From NCBI RefSeq assembly GCF_029210375.1, contig NZ_JARGER010000043.1, positions 434,001 to 498,000 on the forward strand: DNA of 64,000 nt, in the 5' to 3' direction. The notes beneath the pieces are model-generated. The model was not told the origin of the DNA and ran no database searches. It was given only the letters and a program-made list of their open reading frames with translations. Numbering within the stretch: the stretch's first letter is position 1; each line of letters starts with the position of its first letter. Shown here piece after piece: positions 51,535-60,710 of the stretch. The position numbers and the translations under genes are program-made. Origin of the DNA: Nocardioides sp. YIM 152315 (GTDB lineage: Bacteria; Actinomycetota; Actinomycetes; Propionibacteriales; Nocardioidaceae).

Positions 51535-52761
51535 GTGACGTTCACCGTCCGCACGGCCCGCCTCGACCTGGCGGAGGCCACGCGGCTCCTCGACCTGGTC
51601 CCGGCCGACCGGCCCGTGACCTGGCTGCGCCGTGCCGACGGTCTCGTCGGCTGGGGGGTCGCCGCCGAGGTGCGCACCAGCGGCGCCACCCGCTTCGCGG
51701 ACGCCGACAAGTGGTGGCGCGAGACGACTGCCCGAGCGGTCGTGCACGACGACGTGGTCGAGCCCGGGACGGGACCGGTCGCCTTCGGCACGTTCGCGTT
51801 CGCGGACGAGCCGGGTGACTCGGTGCTCGTCGTCCCCCGCATCGTCGTGGGCCGCCGCGGCGACGTGGCCTGGGTCACGACCGTCGACGCCGACGCCCCG
51901 TCGGAGCTCCCCGCCGCCGACGCGCCTGCCGCACCGACCGGCGTGAGCTTCGCCGACGGGGCGCTCAACGGTGAGCAGTGGATGTCCGCGGTCGCCGACG
52001 CGGTCGCCCGGATCAGCCGCGGCGATCTCGAGAAGGTCGTGCTCGCGCGGGACCTGGTCGCCACCGCCGACCAGCCCGTCGACGTGCGCTGGCCGCTGCG
52101 TCGCCTCACCGAGCAGTACCCGATGTGCTGGACCTTCCACGTCGACGGCATGTTCGGCGCGACGCCCGAGATGCTGGTGCGCCGCGAGCGCGGCCTGGTC
52201 ACCTCGCGGGTGCTCGCCGGCACGATCCGGCGCACCGGCGACGACGAGCGCGACCTCGCCCTCGCGGCGACGCTCGCCCGGTCGTCGAAGGACCTCGAGG
52301 AGCACGAGTACGCCGTACGCTCCGTCGCCGACGCCCTCGAGCCGCACTGCTCGTCGATGAACGTGCCCGAGGCGCCCTTCGTGCTGCACCTGCCCAACGT
52401 CATGCACCTCGCGACCGACGTCGCAGGCGTCGTGCACGACGCCGCCACGGTGTCGTCGCTGCAGCTGGCCGAGGCGCTGCACCCCTCGGCGGCGGTCGGC
52501 GGCACCCCGACGCCAATCGCCACGGCGCTGATCGCCGAGATCGAGGGCATGGACCGACACCGCTACGCCGGCCCGGTCGGCTGGATGGACGCCACCGGCG
52601 ACGGCGAGTGGGGCATCGCGCTGCGCTCCGCGCGGATCACCGGCAGCACCGTGCAGCTCTTCGCGGGTTGCGGCATCGTCGCCGACTCCGACCCCGAGGC
52701 CGAGCTGGCCGAGGCGCAGGCGAAGTTCGTGCCGGTGCGGGACGCGCTGACGGCCGGCTGA
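51535..52761 (+). CDS. menF: Isochorismate synthase
   Basis: 408 residues of the chorismate-binding family, first step of menaquinone synthesis (chorismate to isochorismate). VARISRGDLEKVVLARDLV, FHVDGMFGATPEMLVRRERG, RVLAGTIRRTGDDERD, HLATDVAGVVHD, LHPSAAVGGTPTPIA and AGCGIVADSDPEAELAE are the family motifs. Isochorismate synthase rather than salicylate or anthranilate synthase is favoured by the other men genes close by. GTG start at 51535. Confidence 0.85.
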   Translation: MTFTVRTARLDLAEATRLLDLVPADRPVTWLRRADGLVGWGVAAEVRTSGATRFADADKWWRETTARAVVHDDVVEPGTGPVAFGTFAFADEPGDSVLVVPRIVVGRRGDVAWVTTVDADAPSELPAADAPAAPTGVSFADGALNGEQWMSAVADAVARISRGDLEKVVLARDLVATADQPVDVRWPLRRLTEQYPMCWTFHVDGMFGATPEMLVRRERGLVTSRVLAGTIRRTGDDERDLALAATLARSSKDLEEHEYAVRSVADALEPHCSSMNVPEAPFVLHLPNVMHLATDVAGVVHDAATVSSLQLAEALHPSAAVGGTPTPIATALIAEIEGMDRHRYAGPVGWMDATGDGEWGIALRSARITGSTVQLFAGCGIVADSDPEAELAEAQAKFVPVRDALTAG

Positions 52762-52772
52762 CCGGCGCGCGC

Positions 52773-52829
52773 GGAATACCCGGTGCACCGGGTGTTCCAG
52801 CACTTCTGGGGTGTTGCAACCCCCGAGAA
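52773..52829. terminator. Two adjacent hairpins between convergent menF and hydrolase genes
   Basis: GGAATACCCGGTG with its inverse CACCGGGTGTTCC (52773-52798) is a 26-bp near-perfect palindrome with a 16-bp perfect centre. Next to it, CTTCT-GGGGT / ACCCC-AGAAG (52802-52829) forms a second stem around GTTGCA. Together they probably stop transcription from both sides. Confidence 0.6.
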
Positions 52830-52843
52830 GCGCGGGAACCGCC

Positions 52844-53479
52844 TCAGAGGTCCTCGCCGTCGGCCCGTCGGAGGTACTCCAGGCCCTCGCCGGGCAGGAA
52901 TGCGTTCATGTGCTGCTCGAGGATGCCGTGGGCGGCCTCGGTGTAGATCCGGTCGTGGATGGCCAGGTTGCGCGGCGCCTTGACCGCCCGGGCGAACTCG
53001 ACCGCCTCCGACGCCTTCAGCCACGGCGCCGACGACGGCACCAGCAGCACGTCGACGGCCTCGCCCGGCTCGGTGAGCGCGTCACCGGGGTGGTAGACGA
53101 GCGTGCCGCCGGCGTCGACGACGTAGCCGCTGTTGGTGATCCGCGGGAACTCCGGGTGGATCACGGCGTGCAGCTCGCCGACCGCGCGGACCGGCAGCCC
53201 GACGTCGAAGCTCTCGCCCGGCGCCACCACCGTGACCCGGTCGGCGAGCGCGGGCGCGTCCTCGCGGATCCTGTCCGCGACCGCGCCGATGGTGAAGACC
53301 GGCGCGTTCGCGGCGCGCAGGTGGTCGGGCAGGTAGTGGTCCGGGTGCTCGTGCGTGATCAGCACGGCGTCGGCGCCGGCCACGGCGGCGGGATCGGTGA
53401 AGACGCCCGGGTCGAGGACGACGGTGGTGCCGCCGTGCTGGATCCGGACGCAGGCGTGGCCGAACTTCGTGATCCGCAT
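52844..53479 (-). CDS. Metallo-beta-lactamase fold hydrolase (UlaG-like)
   Basis: 211-residue hydrolase. Starts MRITKFGHACVRI, then ITHEHPDHYLPD (HxHxDH metal site), FHPEF-like AVIHPEFPRI, YHPGDAL (conserved His-Asp) and a C-terminal AIHDRIY with the last ligand. Similar to the UPF0173/UlaG group of metal-dependent hydrolases. Substrate unknown. A second ATG three codons upstream is possible. Confidence 0.82.
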   Translation of the reverse strand: MRITKFGHACVRIQHGGTTVVLDPGVFTDPAAVAGADAVLITHEHPDHYLPDHLRAANAPVFTIGAVADRIREDAPALADRVTVVAPGESFDVGLPVRAVGELHAVIHPEFPRITNSGYVVDAGGTLVYHPGDALTEPGEAVDVLLVPSSAPWLKASEAVEFARAVKAPRNLAIHDRIYTEAAHGILEQHMNAFLPGEGLEYLRRADGEDL

Positions 53480-53522
53480 GCCCCTCACCGTAGCCCGCCC
53501 GGAGGATCCCTACGATGCTCCG

Positions 53523-54023
53523 GTGAGCACCACCCGGACCCCCACCCTCCGGCCCGCCGCGGCTGCCGACGCGAGGGCCGGCGCCGCCATGCACGCGGCC
53601 TGCTGGCGCGAGGCCTACGGGCCGTACGCCGACCCCGACCGGCTGGCCGAGCGGCTGGCCGACACCGACCGCTGGGTGGCGGCGTGGACGCGGCAGCTCG
53701 AGGTCGGTCCGCCGCGGGTGCTGGCCGAGGACGACGGCGGGCTGGTCGGCTTCGCCGTCGTCGGGCCGAGCCGCGACGACGACCACGCGACCCCACGCGA
53801 GCTCTACGCGATCTACACCCGCGCGGCGTACTGGGGCACCGGGCTGGGGCAGCGACTCTGGGACGCCGTACGCCCCGACGACCCGTGCTCCCTGTGGGTC
53901 CTGGAGGACAACGACCGGGCCCGCGGCTTCTACGCCCGCAACGGCTTCGTCGCCGACGGCGCCCGCGAGCTCTACGACGACCTCGGCGCCTGGGAGATCA
54001 GGATGGTGAGGAGCCCGGCGTGA
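53523..54023 (+). CDS. GNAT family N-acetyltransferase
   Basis: 166 residues. Core GNAT motifs: LVGFAVVGPS, ELYAIYTRAAYWGTGLGQRLWDAV (the acetyl-CoA pyrophosphate loop), CSLWVLEDNDRARGFYARNGF, and EIRMVRS near the end. GTG start. Its stop overlaps the P450 gene start by four bases (GTGA). Acetyl acceptor unknown. Confidence 0.85.
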   Translation: MSTTRTPTLRPAAAADARAGAAMHAACWREAYGPYADPDRLAERLADTDRWVAAWTRQLEVGPPRVLAEDDGGLVGFAVVGPSRDDDHATPRELYAIYTRAAYWGTGLGQRLWDAVRPDDPCSLWVLEDNDRARGFYARNGFVADGARELYDDLGAWEIRMVRSPA

Positions 54024-55192
54024 ACTACTTCGACCTGTCGGACCCGTCGTTCGACGTCACGTCACCGGCGGTGCACGCCGCTCGCGACGAGAGCTGGTAC
54101 GTCGAGACCAACTGGGGCTGGGCGGTGCTGCGGCACGCGGAGGTGAGCGCGCTGCTGCGCGACCGGCGGTTCCGCCAGGGCAACGCCCGGTGGCCGTCGC
54201 AGAACGGCATCCACTCCGGGCTCTTCTCCGACTGGTGGCAGGAGACGCTGCTCAGCCTGGAGGGCGACGACCACGCGCGGATCCGGCGGCTGCTGATGCC
54301 GGCCTTCCGCAACAAGACGATCGCCGCGATGCGCCCCCGGTTCCAGGCGCTCGCCGACGAGCTCGTCGACGGCTTCGCCGACCGCGGCTCGGTCGAGTTC
54401 GTGACGGAGTTCGCGGAGCCGTACGCCGCCCGCATCATCTGCGTGCTCCTCGGCCTGCCGGAGGACAACTGGCACCAGGTGGCGCGGTGGGCCGACGACC
54501 TCGGCGCGTCGTTCTCGATCGACGTCGGCAACCAGGTGCCCCGCATCGAGGCCGCGCTCACCGGCCTGCACGCCTACGTCGAGGAGGCCGTCGCCGACCG
54601 CCGCGCCCACCCGCGCGACGACCTGGTGACCACGCTCGTGCAGGCCACCGACGACGGCGACCGGCTCAGCGAGCACGAGCTCGGCGTGGCGCTGGTGTTC
54701 CTCGCGTTCGCCGGCATGGAGACCACCCGCAACCAGCTCGGGCTGGCGCTGCAGACGCTCCTGCGGCACCCCGACCAGTGGCGGCTGCTCGGCGAGCGGC
54801 CCGAGCTCGGCGAGAGCGCCGTCGAGGAGGTCATGCGGGTCAACCCGACCGTCACCTGGGTGACCCGCGAGGCCCTCGAGGACGTGGACTTCCAGGGACT
54901 GCACATCCCGCGAGGCGGCATCGTGCAGACGCTCTCCCACAGCGCCGGCACCGACCCGAGCGCGATGCCGGACCCGGCCTTCGACATCACCCAGCAGCGC
55001 CCGCCCCACCACGGCTTCGGAGCCGGGGTGCACCACTGCCTGGGCCACTTCGTCGCCCGCACCGACATGGCGGTCGCGCTGCCCCTGCTCGCGCGGCGGA
55101 TGCCGGACGCCGTACCCGACGGGCCGGGCGAGTGGCTGCCGGTGTCGGGCAACACGGGAGCGTTGAGCTTCCCGATCCGGTTCACGCCGTGA
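54020..55192 (+). CDS. Cytochrome P450
   Basis: 390-residue soluble bacterial P450. Oxygen-binding helix AFAGMETTRNQLG, ExxR motif in VEEVMRV, and heme-binding loop FGAGVHHCLG with the axial Cys. The chain is the length expected for class I P450s which need ferredoxin partners. Coupled to the acetyltransferase gene, but no redox partner is next to it. Its last 11 bases overlap the 3' end of the convergent antiporter gene. Confidence 0.92.
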   Translation: MNYFDLSDPSFDVTSPAVHAARDESWYVETNWGWAVLRHAEVSALLRDRRFRQGNARWPSQNGIHSGLFSDWWQETLLSLEGDDHARIRRLLMPAFRNKTIAAMRPRFQALADELVDGFADRGSVEFVTEFAEPYAARIICVLLGLPEDNWHQVARWADDLGASFSIDVGNQVPRIEAALTGLHAYVEEAVADRRAHPRDDLVTTLVQATDDGDRLSEHELGVALVFLAFAGMETTRNQLGLALQTLLRHPDQWRLLGERPELGESAVEEVMRVNPTVTWVTREALEDVDFQGLHIPRGGIVQTLSHSAGTDPSAMPDPAFDITQQRPPHHGFGAGVHHCLGHFVARTDMAVALPLLARRMPDAVPDGPGEWLPVSGNTGALSFPIRFTP

Positions 55193-57047
55193 GGTGGTGC
55201 ACGTAGCACCACCGCCAGTCCTCGTCGGGCTCGGCGGACTGGATGACCGGGTGCTGCTCGTCATGGAAGTGCGCGGTCGCGTGCTGCCGCGGCGAGGAGT
55301 CGCAGCACGCGACGTTGCCGCACTCCAGGCAGCGGCGCAGCGACACCCACTGGGTGCCCTCGTCGAGGCAGGCCTGGCAGTACGTCGCGGGCGGCTCGGC
55401 CACGGCGGCGTACCGGTCGAGGTCGGCGCAGTGCTCCCCGATCGTCCACTTCCGCCCGGCGTAGGACTGGCTCTCGTCGCGCTCCTGCTCGGCGCTGTCG
55501 AGCATCGACTCCTCGACGTCGAGCATGGCGAGCACGTCGACGATCACCTCGGACGGCACGGTGCCCGACTTCCGGATCTCGAGGATCCGACGGCGTTCGG
55601 CGTCGATCATCTGCGTGCGGATCCGGTAGTAGAGCGCGGCCGGCGACTCCTGGTCGGCGGCGGTGCTGAGCCGCTCCCACGCCGCGAAGTTGCGTTGGTC
55701 GAGCCGCTGCCGGACCAGGTCGACGACGCCGGCGTGGTCGTCGTACTCCATCCGGTCGAGCTCGTCGATCGCCGCCCTGGCCGCCTGCTGGAGCAGCGTG
55801 GCCCGGGCCAGCGCGTCGTCGAGCGGGTCCGGCGACGGCACGTTCAGCCGGCGCGCGATCACCGGCAGGGAGAGACCCTGGATCAGCAGGGTGCCGGCGA
55901 CGACCGTGAAGGAGGCCATCAGCAGCACCTCGCGGTGCTCGGCGTCCTCCGGGATGAGGAACGCCGCGGCCAGCGTGACCACCCCGCGCATGCCCGCCCA
56001 GCCGACCAGGAACGTCTGCCGCGCCGGCTGCCGCCGACCCGTGGCCGGGTCCGCACCAGGTCGCACCAGCATCCACCTCGACAGGAAGACCCAGACCAGG
56101 CGCAGGACGATGCACGCGGCCAGGGTGGCGAGGCAGACGGCGACGATCCGGGCGCCGGAGAGGTCGCTGTCGGCGAGGTCCTGGAGCAGCCACTGGGCCT
56201 GCAGGCCGATCAGTGCGAAGACGGTGTTCTCGAGCAGGAACGCGATCGTGCGCCAGTTGATCCGCTCCGCGATCCGCGACTGCGCCGTCTGCAGCACCGG
56301 CGCCTGGTGGCCCAGCAGCAGGCCGGCGACCACGACCGCGACGACCCCGGACGCGTGGATCTCCTCGGCGAGCAGGAAGCACGCGAACGGGACGACCAGC
56401 GACATGGCGACGTCGAGCACCGGGTCGGCGATCCGCGGCCGCACCTTGCCGACGAGGAAGAATGCGGCCAGACCGATCAGCAGTCCGCCGCCCGCGGCGA
56501 CCAGGAAGTCGAGGCCGACCTCCCACAGCTCGACGCCGAGCGACGCCGCCGCGATCGCCGTACGCAGGGCCACCAGCGCGGTCGCGTCGTTGAAGAGCGA
56601 CTCGCCCTCCAGGATCGTCACGACGCGCCGCGGCAGCCCGATGTTCCGGCCGATCGCGGTCGCAGCGACGGCATCCGGGGGTGCGACGACGGCACCCAGC
56701 GCGAACGCGATCGGCCAGGAGATCCCCGGCACCAGCGCGTGGACGACCACGCCGACACCGGCCGTCGTGAAGAGCACCGCTCCGACCGAGAGCGCCAGGA
56801 TCACCCGGCGGTGGGCGTTGAAGTCGACCAGGGACGACGTGATCGCGGCGGAGTAGAGCAGCGGCGGCAGCAGCCCGAGCAGCACCACCTCGGGCTCCAG
56901 GTGCACCTGCGGCACGAACGGCAGGAACGACGCGCAGACGCCCGCGACGACCAGCAGCAGCGGCGCCGGGATGCCGAGCCAGCGGGCCACCACGACTCCC
57001 GTCAGGACGCCGACCGCGAGCGAGACCAGGAAGAGGGCGACGTCCAC
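55182..57047 (-). CDS. CPA1 Na+/H+ antiporter fused to a UBP-type zinc finger
   Basis: 621 residues. Residues 1-400 are a twelve-helix NhaP/CPA1 antiporter (ILEGESLFNDATALVAL with the ion-binding Asp pair, LVGWAGMRGVVTLAAAFLIP). A cytosolic helical domain follows (about 410-540). The C-terminal part (about 553-604) is a ubiquitin-protease-type zinc finger: YCQACLDEG, RRCLECGNVACCDSSPRQHATAHFHDEQHPV, with Cys/His ligands. The UBP finger probably senses or binds a small ligand or protein to control the transporter; that role is inference. Confidence 0.88.
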   Translation of the reverse strand: MDVALFLVSLAVGVLTGVVVARWLGIPAPLLLVVAGVCASFLPFVPQVHLEPEVVLLGLLPPLLYSAAITSSLVDFNAHRRVILALSVGAVLFTTAGVGVVVHALVPGISWPIAFALGAVVAPPDAVAATAIGRNIGLPRRVVTILEGESLFNDATALVALRTAIAAASLGVELWEVGLDFLVAAGGGLLIGLAAFFLVGKVRPRIADPVLDVAMSLVVPFACFLLAEEIHASGVVAVVVAGLLLGHQAPVLQTAQSRIAERINWRTIAFLLENTVFALIGLQAQWLLQDLADSDLSGARIVAVCLATLAACIVLRLVWVFLSRWMLVRPGADPATGRRQPARQTFLVGWAGMRGVVTLAAAFLIPEDAEHREVLLMASFTVVAGTLLIQGLSLPVIARRLNVPSPDPLDDALARATLLQQAARAAIDELDRMEYDDHAGVVDLVRQRLDQRNFAAWERLSTAADQESPAALYYRIRTQMIDAERRRILEIRKSGTVPSEVIVDVLAMLDVEESMLDSAEQERDESQSYAGRKWTIGEHCADLDRYAAVAEPPATYCQACLDEGTQWVSLRRCLECGNVACCDSSPRQHATAHFHDEQHPVIQSAEPDEDWRWCYVHHLTA

Positions 57048-57088
57048 GCCGCCATTCTCCCGGAAGCCCCGCGATCCCGCTTCGGCGG

Positions 57089-57144
57089 CGGCGGTGGATC
57101 AGGCTCGGTTCGGGCGGGGTGAAACCGAGCCGGAGCCACCGCCG
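57089..57144 (-). terminator. Two-stage hairpin after menD
   Basis: CGGCGGTGG pairs with CCACCGCCG outside, and CTCGGTT with AACCGAG inside, around a loop. It begins about 20 bases after the menD stop and should end the menECD transcript before the antiporter gene. Confidence 0.65.
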
Positions 57145-57163
57145 GGCGGCTCCCGCGGCGAGC

Positions 57164-58729
57164 TCACGGCCGCAGCGCCCGGATCCGCTCGTCGAGCTCG
57201 CGCCGGTTGTCGCGGCGTACGCCGACCTCCACGACCTCGAGGCCTCCGTTGGGTGAGGCGAGCGCCTGCTCGAGCTCGGGCAGCGAGCCCACCCGCCAGT
57301 GCGGGGTGCGGGTGGCGGCACAGAGGGCGCCGAGGTCGACTCCGTGCGGGGTGCCGAAGAGCCGCTCGTACTGCGGCGCGTACTCGGCCGCACCCTGCTC
57401 GAGCATCGTGAAGATCGAGCCGCCGTCGTCGTTGACCACGACGATCGTCAGGTCGGGCACCGGCTCTGCGGGACCGATCACCAGGCCGTTGGCGTCGTGC
57501 AGGAAGGTCACGTCGCCCACCAGCGCGAAGGCGCGGGAGCTCCCGGGGCGCGCGAGCGCGGCGCCGATCGCCGTCGAGACCACGCCGTCGATGCCCGAGA
57601 GCCCGCGGTTGGCGATGACCTTGCGACGCGCGCCGACCTCGTAGCGCGGGACCATCAGGTCGAGGTCGCGGATCGGGCTGGACGCGCCGACGACCAGCAG
57701 TCCGCCGGCCGGGAGCGCCCTGGCGACCGCGCCCGCCACCTCGTACGGCGTGAGGTCGGGCTCCGCCGCGAGCAGCGCGTCGAGGCGGCGGGAGACCGAG
57801 CGGTCGGCCTCGCGCCACTCCTCCAGCCAGCCGGACGTGTCCGCGCCGGCCGCGGCCGGGACGACCGGCAGCCGGTGGTCGACCGCGAACGGTCGCTCCG
57901 ACCACACCCCGCGCGTCGGCGTGTCGACCACCTCCACGTCGGAGCGGGAGAGCAGGCGGGTGACCGGCCGGGACAGCGTCGGGCGTCCGCACACGACGAC
58001 CCGCTCGATCCGGTCGCCCAGCGCGGTGCCGAGCAGCAGGCGATAGGTGCGGATGGCGTTGTCGCCGGTGCGGGAGCCGCTGGTCGGCTCGGCCAGCAGC
58101 GGCCAGCCGGCCTCCTGGGCGAGCACCCGCGCCGGGGGGCCGGCGTCGTCGCCGGCGACCACGACGGTGCGTGGCCCGACGGCGATGGACGGCAGGTGCT
58201 GCTGACCTCCGGTCCGGGCGACGTCGGGCGCCGTGAGCGTCGGTGTCCAGCGGCCCTCGGGCACCAGGGGCTCGTCGAGCGGCACGTTGAGGTGCACCGG
58301 GCCGGTCGTGCCGAGGTCGATCGCGACCGAGGCGTCCTGGGTCGCCACCAGCGGACCGAAGACGCCGACCTGGTCGGTGGTCTGGTTGGCGTTGGTGCCG
58401 CGCAGCCGCGCCGGCCGGTCGGCGGTCACGACGACCAGGCCGACGTCGGCGTGGGCGGCCTCGAGCACGGCCGGGTGCAGGTTGGCGACGCCGGTGCCCG
58501 ACGTGCAGACGACCGCCGCGCGGCGGCCGTTCTTCGACAGCCCCAGGGCCAGGAAGCCGGCACTGCGCTCGTCGATGCGCGTGTGCAGCCGCACCAGGCC
58601 CGCCCCGGCCGCGTCGTACGCCGCGAACGACAGCGGCGCGTTGCGCGACCCGGGCGCCACCACGACCTCGGTGACGCCGCCCTCGATCAGGGCGGTCAGC
58701 ACCGCGCGGGCGAGGTCGGTGGCGCTCAC
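57164..58729 (-). CDS. menD: SEPHCHC synthase MenD
   Basis: 521-residue thiamine-diphosphate enzyme which joins 2-oxoglutarate and isochorismate. VVVAPGSRNAPLSFAAYDA, RIDERSAGFLALGLSKNGRRAAVVCTSGTGVAN, TADRPARLRGTNANQTTDQ (all MenD hallmarks) and the TPP motif GDVTFLHDANGL are present. ATG 58729 overlaps the menC stop by four bases. It is the last gene of menE-menC-menD. Confidence 0.95.
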   Translation of the reverse strand: MSATDLARAVLTALIEGGVTEVVVAPGSRNAPLSFAAYDAAGAGLVRLHTRIDERSAGFLALGLSKNGRRAAVVCTSGTGVANLHPAVLEAAHADVGLVVVTADRPARLRGTNANQTTDQVGVFGPLVATQDASVAIDLGTTGPVHLNVPLDEPLVPEGRWTPTLTAPDVARTGGQQHLPSIAVGPRTVVVAGDDAGPPARVLAQEAGWPLLAEPTSGSRTGDNAIRTYRLLLGTALGDRIERVVVCGRPTLSRPVTRLLSRSDVEVVDTPTRGVWSERPFAVDHRLPVVPAAAGADTSGWLEEWREADRSVSRRLDALLAAEPDLTPYEVAGAVARALPAGGLLVVGASSPIRDLDLMVPRYEVGARRKVIANRGLSGIDGVVSTAIGAALARPGSSRAFALVGDVTFLHDANGLVIGPAEPVPDLTIVVVNDDGGSIFTMLEQGAAEYAPQYERLFGTPHGVDLGALCAATRTPHWRVGSLPELEQALASPNGGLEVVEVGVRRDNRRELDERIRALRP

Positions 58730-59691
58730 GACAGAGGATCCTGCCGCACTCGGTCACTCCTCAGGGCCAGCACCTCGGCGAGCCGGGCCTCCCAGTGCGC
58801 GACCCGATCGGGGCCGGCGGCGTACGTCGCGAGCAGCGACTCGTCGACGGACGGCACCCGCACCGGCAGCTCACCGTCCACCGGCAGCAACGGGTCGGTC
58901 ACGACGTCCGCGCCCAGCAGCTGCACGGTCGCGAGCCCGCACGCGTAGGGCAGCTCCGGCAGCGCAGCGGCGAGCGCGACACCGGCCGCGATGCCGACGC
59001 TGGTCTCGAGCGCCGACGAGACGACGACGGGCAGGCCGATGTCCGCGGCGATCCGCAGGCAGGCGCGCACCCCGCCCAGCGGCTGCACCTTGAGCACCGC
59101 CACGTCGGCCGCCTCGAGGTCGCGCACCCGGTAGGGGTCGGCCGCCCGGCGGATCGACTCGTCGGCCGCGATCGGCACGTCGACGGCGCGGCGCACCCGG
59201 GCGAGGTCCTCGACCGTGGCGACCGGCTGCTCGACGTACTCCAGGCCGCCGGCCGCCCGGTCGAGCACGCCGATCGACGCCACCGCGGTCTCGACGTCCC
59301 ACAGGCCGTTGACGTCGATGCGCAGGCGACCGCCCGGGCCGAGGGCGTCGCGCACCGCCTCGACCCTCGCCTGGTCGTCGGCGAGCGTCTGGCCGGGCTC
59401 GGCGACCTTGACCTTGGCGGTGCGGCAGCCACCTCGGGCGACGACGGCGTGCGCCTGCTCGGGGCCGACAGCGGGCACCGTCACGTTGACCGGCACCGAA
59501 TCGCGCACCGGCACCGGCCAGTCCCCCGCGGCCGCCTCCTCGGCGCAGCGCAGCCACGGCTCGGCGACGGCCGCGTCGTACTCGAGGAACGGGCTCCACT
59601 CGCCCCAGCCGCCGTCGCCTCCCAGGAACGCACCCTCACGAACCGTGATGCCGCGGAACCGCGTGCGCATCGGCAGCGACCAGACCCTCAC
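58726..59691 (-). CDS. menC: o-Succinylbenzoate synthase MenC
   Basis: 321 residues of the enolase superfamily (dehydration to o-succinylbenzoate). KVKVAEPG (KxK catalytic Lys), RIDVNGLWD, LEYVEQPVATVED, IAADESIRR and VLKVQPLGGV carry the metal-binding acids and second Lys. GTG 59691 overlaps the menE stop (GTGA), and the frame then reads VRVWSLPMRTRFRG; the Met seven codons later would break that coupling. Confidence 0.92.
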   Translation of the reverse strand: MRVWSLPMRTRFRGITVREGAFLGGDGGWGEWSPFLEYDAAVAEPWLRCAEEAAAGDWPVPVRDSVPVNVTVPAVGPEQAHAVVARGGCRTAKVKVAEPGQTLADDQARVEAVRDALGPGGRLRIDVNGLWDVETAVASIGVLDRAAGGLEYVEQPVATVEDLARVRRAVDVPIAADESIRRAADPYRVRDLEAADVAVLKVQPLGGVRACLRIAADIGLPVVVSSALETSVGIAAGVALAAALPELPYACGLATVQLLGADVVTDPLLPVDGELPVRVPSVDESLLATYAAGPDRVAHWEARLAEVLALRSDRVRQDPLS

Positions 59692-60674
59692 GCCAGATCC
59701 CGCAAGGAGAGCCGGTCGGGCTTGCCGTTGGGCAGCAGCGGGATGGCGTCCACGGCAACGGCCTGCCGCGGTGCCCACGACCGCGGATGCACCGCGGCCA
59801 CCCAGTCGCGCAGGTCAACGAGCGGCACGTCGCCGACCACGAAGGCGACGAGCCGGTTGCCCCACTCGGCGTCCGGCACGCCGAGCACCTCGGCCGCCTC
59901 CACGTCGGGGTGCGCCCGCAGCCGCGCGGCGACCGCCGGAGCCGGCACGTTGACCCCACCGGTGACGACCACGTCGTCGACCCGACCGAGCACGTGGAGC
60001 CGACCGTCGTCGTCGAGACGACCGGCGTCGGAGGTGAGGAACCAGCCGTCGACCAGCACGTCGGCGGTGAGCGCCGGGTCGCCGTCGTACCCCTCGAAGA
60101 GCGTCGGCCCGGCGATCCGGATCCGCCCTCCGGAGCCGAGCGCGACCGCCACGCCGTCGAGCGCGTAGCCGTCGTAGACGCAGCCACCCGCGGTCTCGGC
60201 GGAGCCGTACGTCGCGACCACGCGCACGCCGGCCGCGGCGGCCCGCGCCAACAGGGACGGATCGGCCGGTCCTCCGCCGAGCAGCACGGTGTGGAAGGTG
60301 CGGAGCGGGTCGGCGTCCGTCGTCAGCAGCCGGTGGAGCTGGGTCGGCACCAGCGACACGAACCTCGGCCCGTCCCCGAGCGCCGCCGTGGCGGCCGCGA
60401 AGGAGCCGTGATCGTCGAGCACCACCGGCTCGTGGCCCGCGACCAGGGACCGGCAGACGACCTGCAGGCCGGCGACGTACGACGCGGGCAGCGCGAGCAG
60501 CCACCGACCGGATCCGCCGACGCGCCGCGCGCTCGCCTCGACCGAGGACAGCACGGCCGCCCGGGAGAGCAGCACCCGCTTCGGGGCGCCCGTCGAGCCG
60601 GAGGTCTCGACGACCCACGGGGCCGGATCGGCGGCCGCCAGCCAGGCGTCGAGGTCGCGGACCGCGGAAATCAC
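59688..60674 (-). CDS. menE: o-Succinylbenzoate-CoA ligase MenE
   Basis: 328-residue AMP-forming ligase, shorter than typical MenE, as seen in actinobacteria. P-loop ETSGSTGAPKRVLLS, adenine motif ATYGSAETAGGCVYDG, TSDAGRLDDDGRLHVLGRVDD (hinge) and LLPNGKPDRLSLRDLA with the catalytic Lys near the end. GTG start at 60674, only 36 bp from the divergent MFS gene. Confidence 0.9.
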   Translation of the reverse strand: MISAVRDLDAWLAAADPAPWVVETSGSTGAPKRVLLSRAAVLSSVEASARRVGGSGRWLLALPASYVAGLQVVCRSLVAGHEPVVLDDHGSFAAATAALGDGPRFVSLVPTQLHRLLTTDADPLRTFHTVLLGGGPADPSLLARAAAAGVRVVATYGSAETAGGCVYDGYALDGVAVALGSGGRIRIAGPTLFEGYDGDPALTADVLVDGWFLTSDAGRLDDDGRLHVLGRVDDVVVTGGVNVPAPAVAARLRAHPDVEAAEVLGVPDAEWGNRLVAFVVGDVPLVDLRDWVAAVHPRSWAPRQAVAVDAIPLLPNGKPDRLSLRDLA

Positions 60675-60710
60675 GCGACCGACCCTAGTGCGCGGTGGTG
60701 GGATGTCGTC

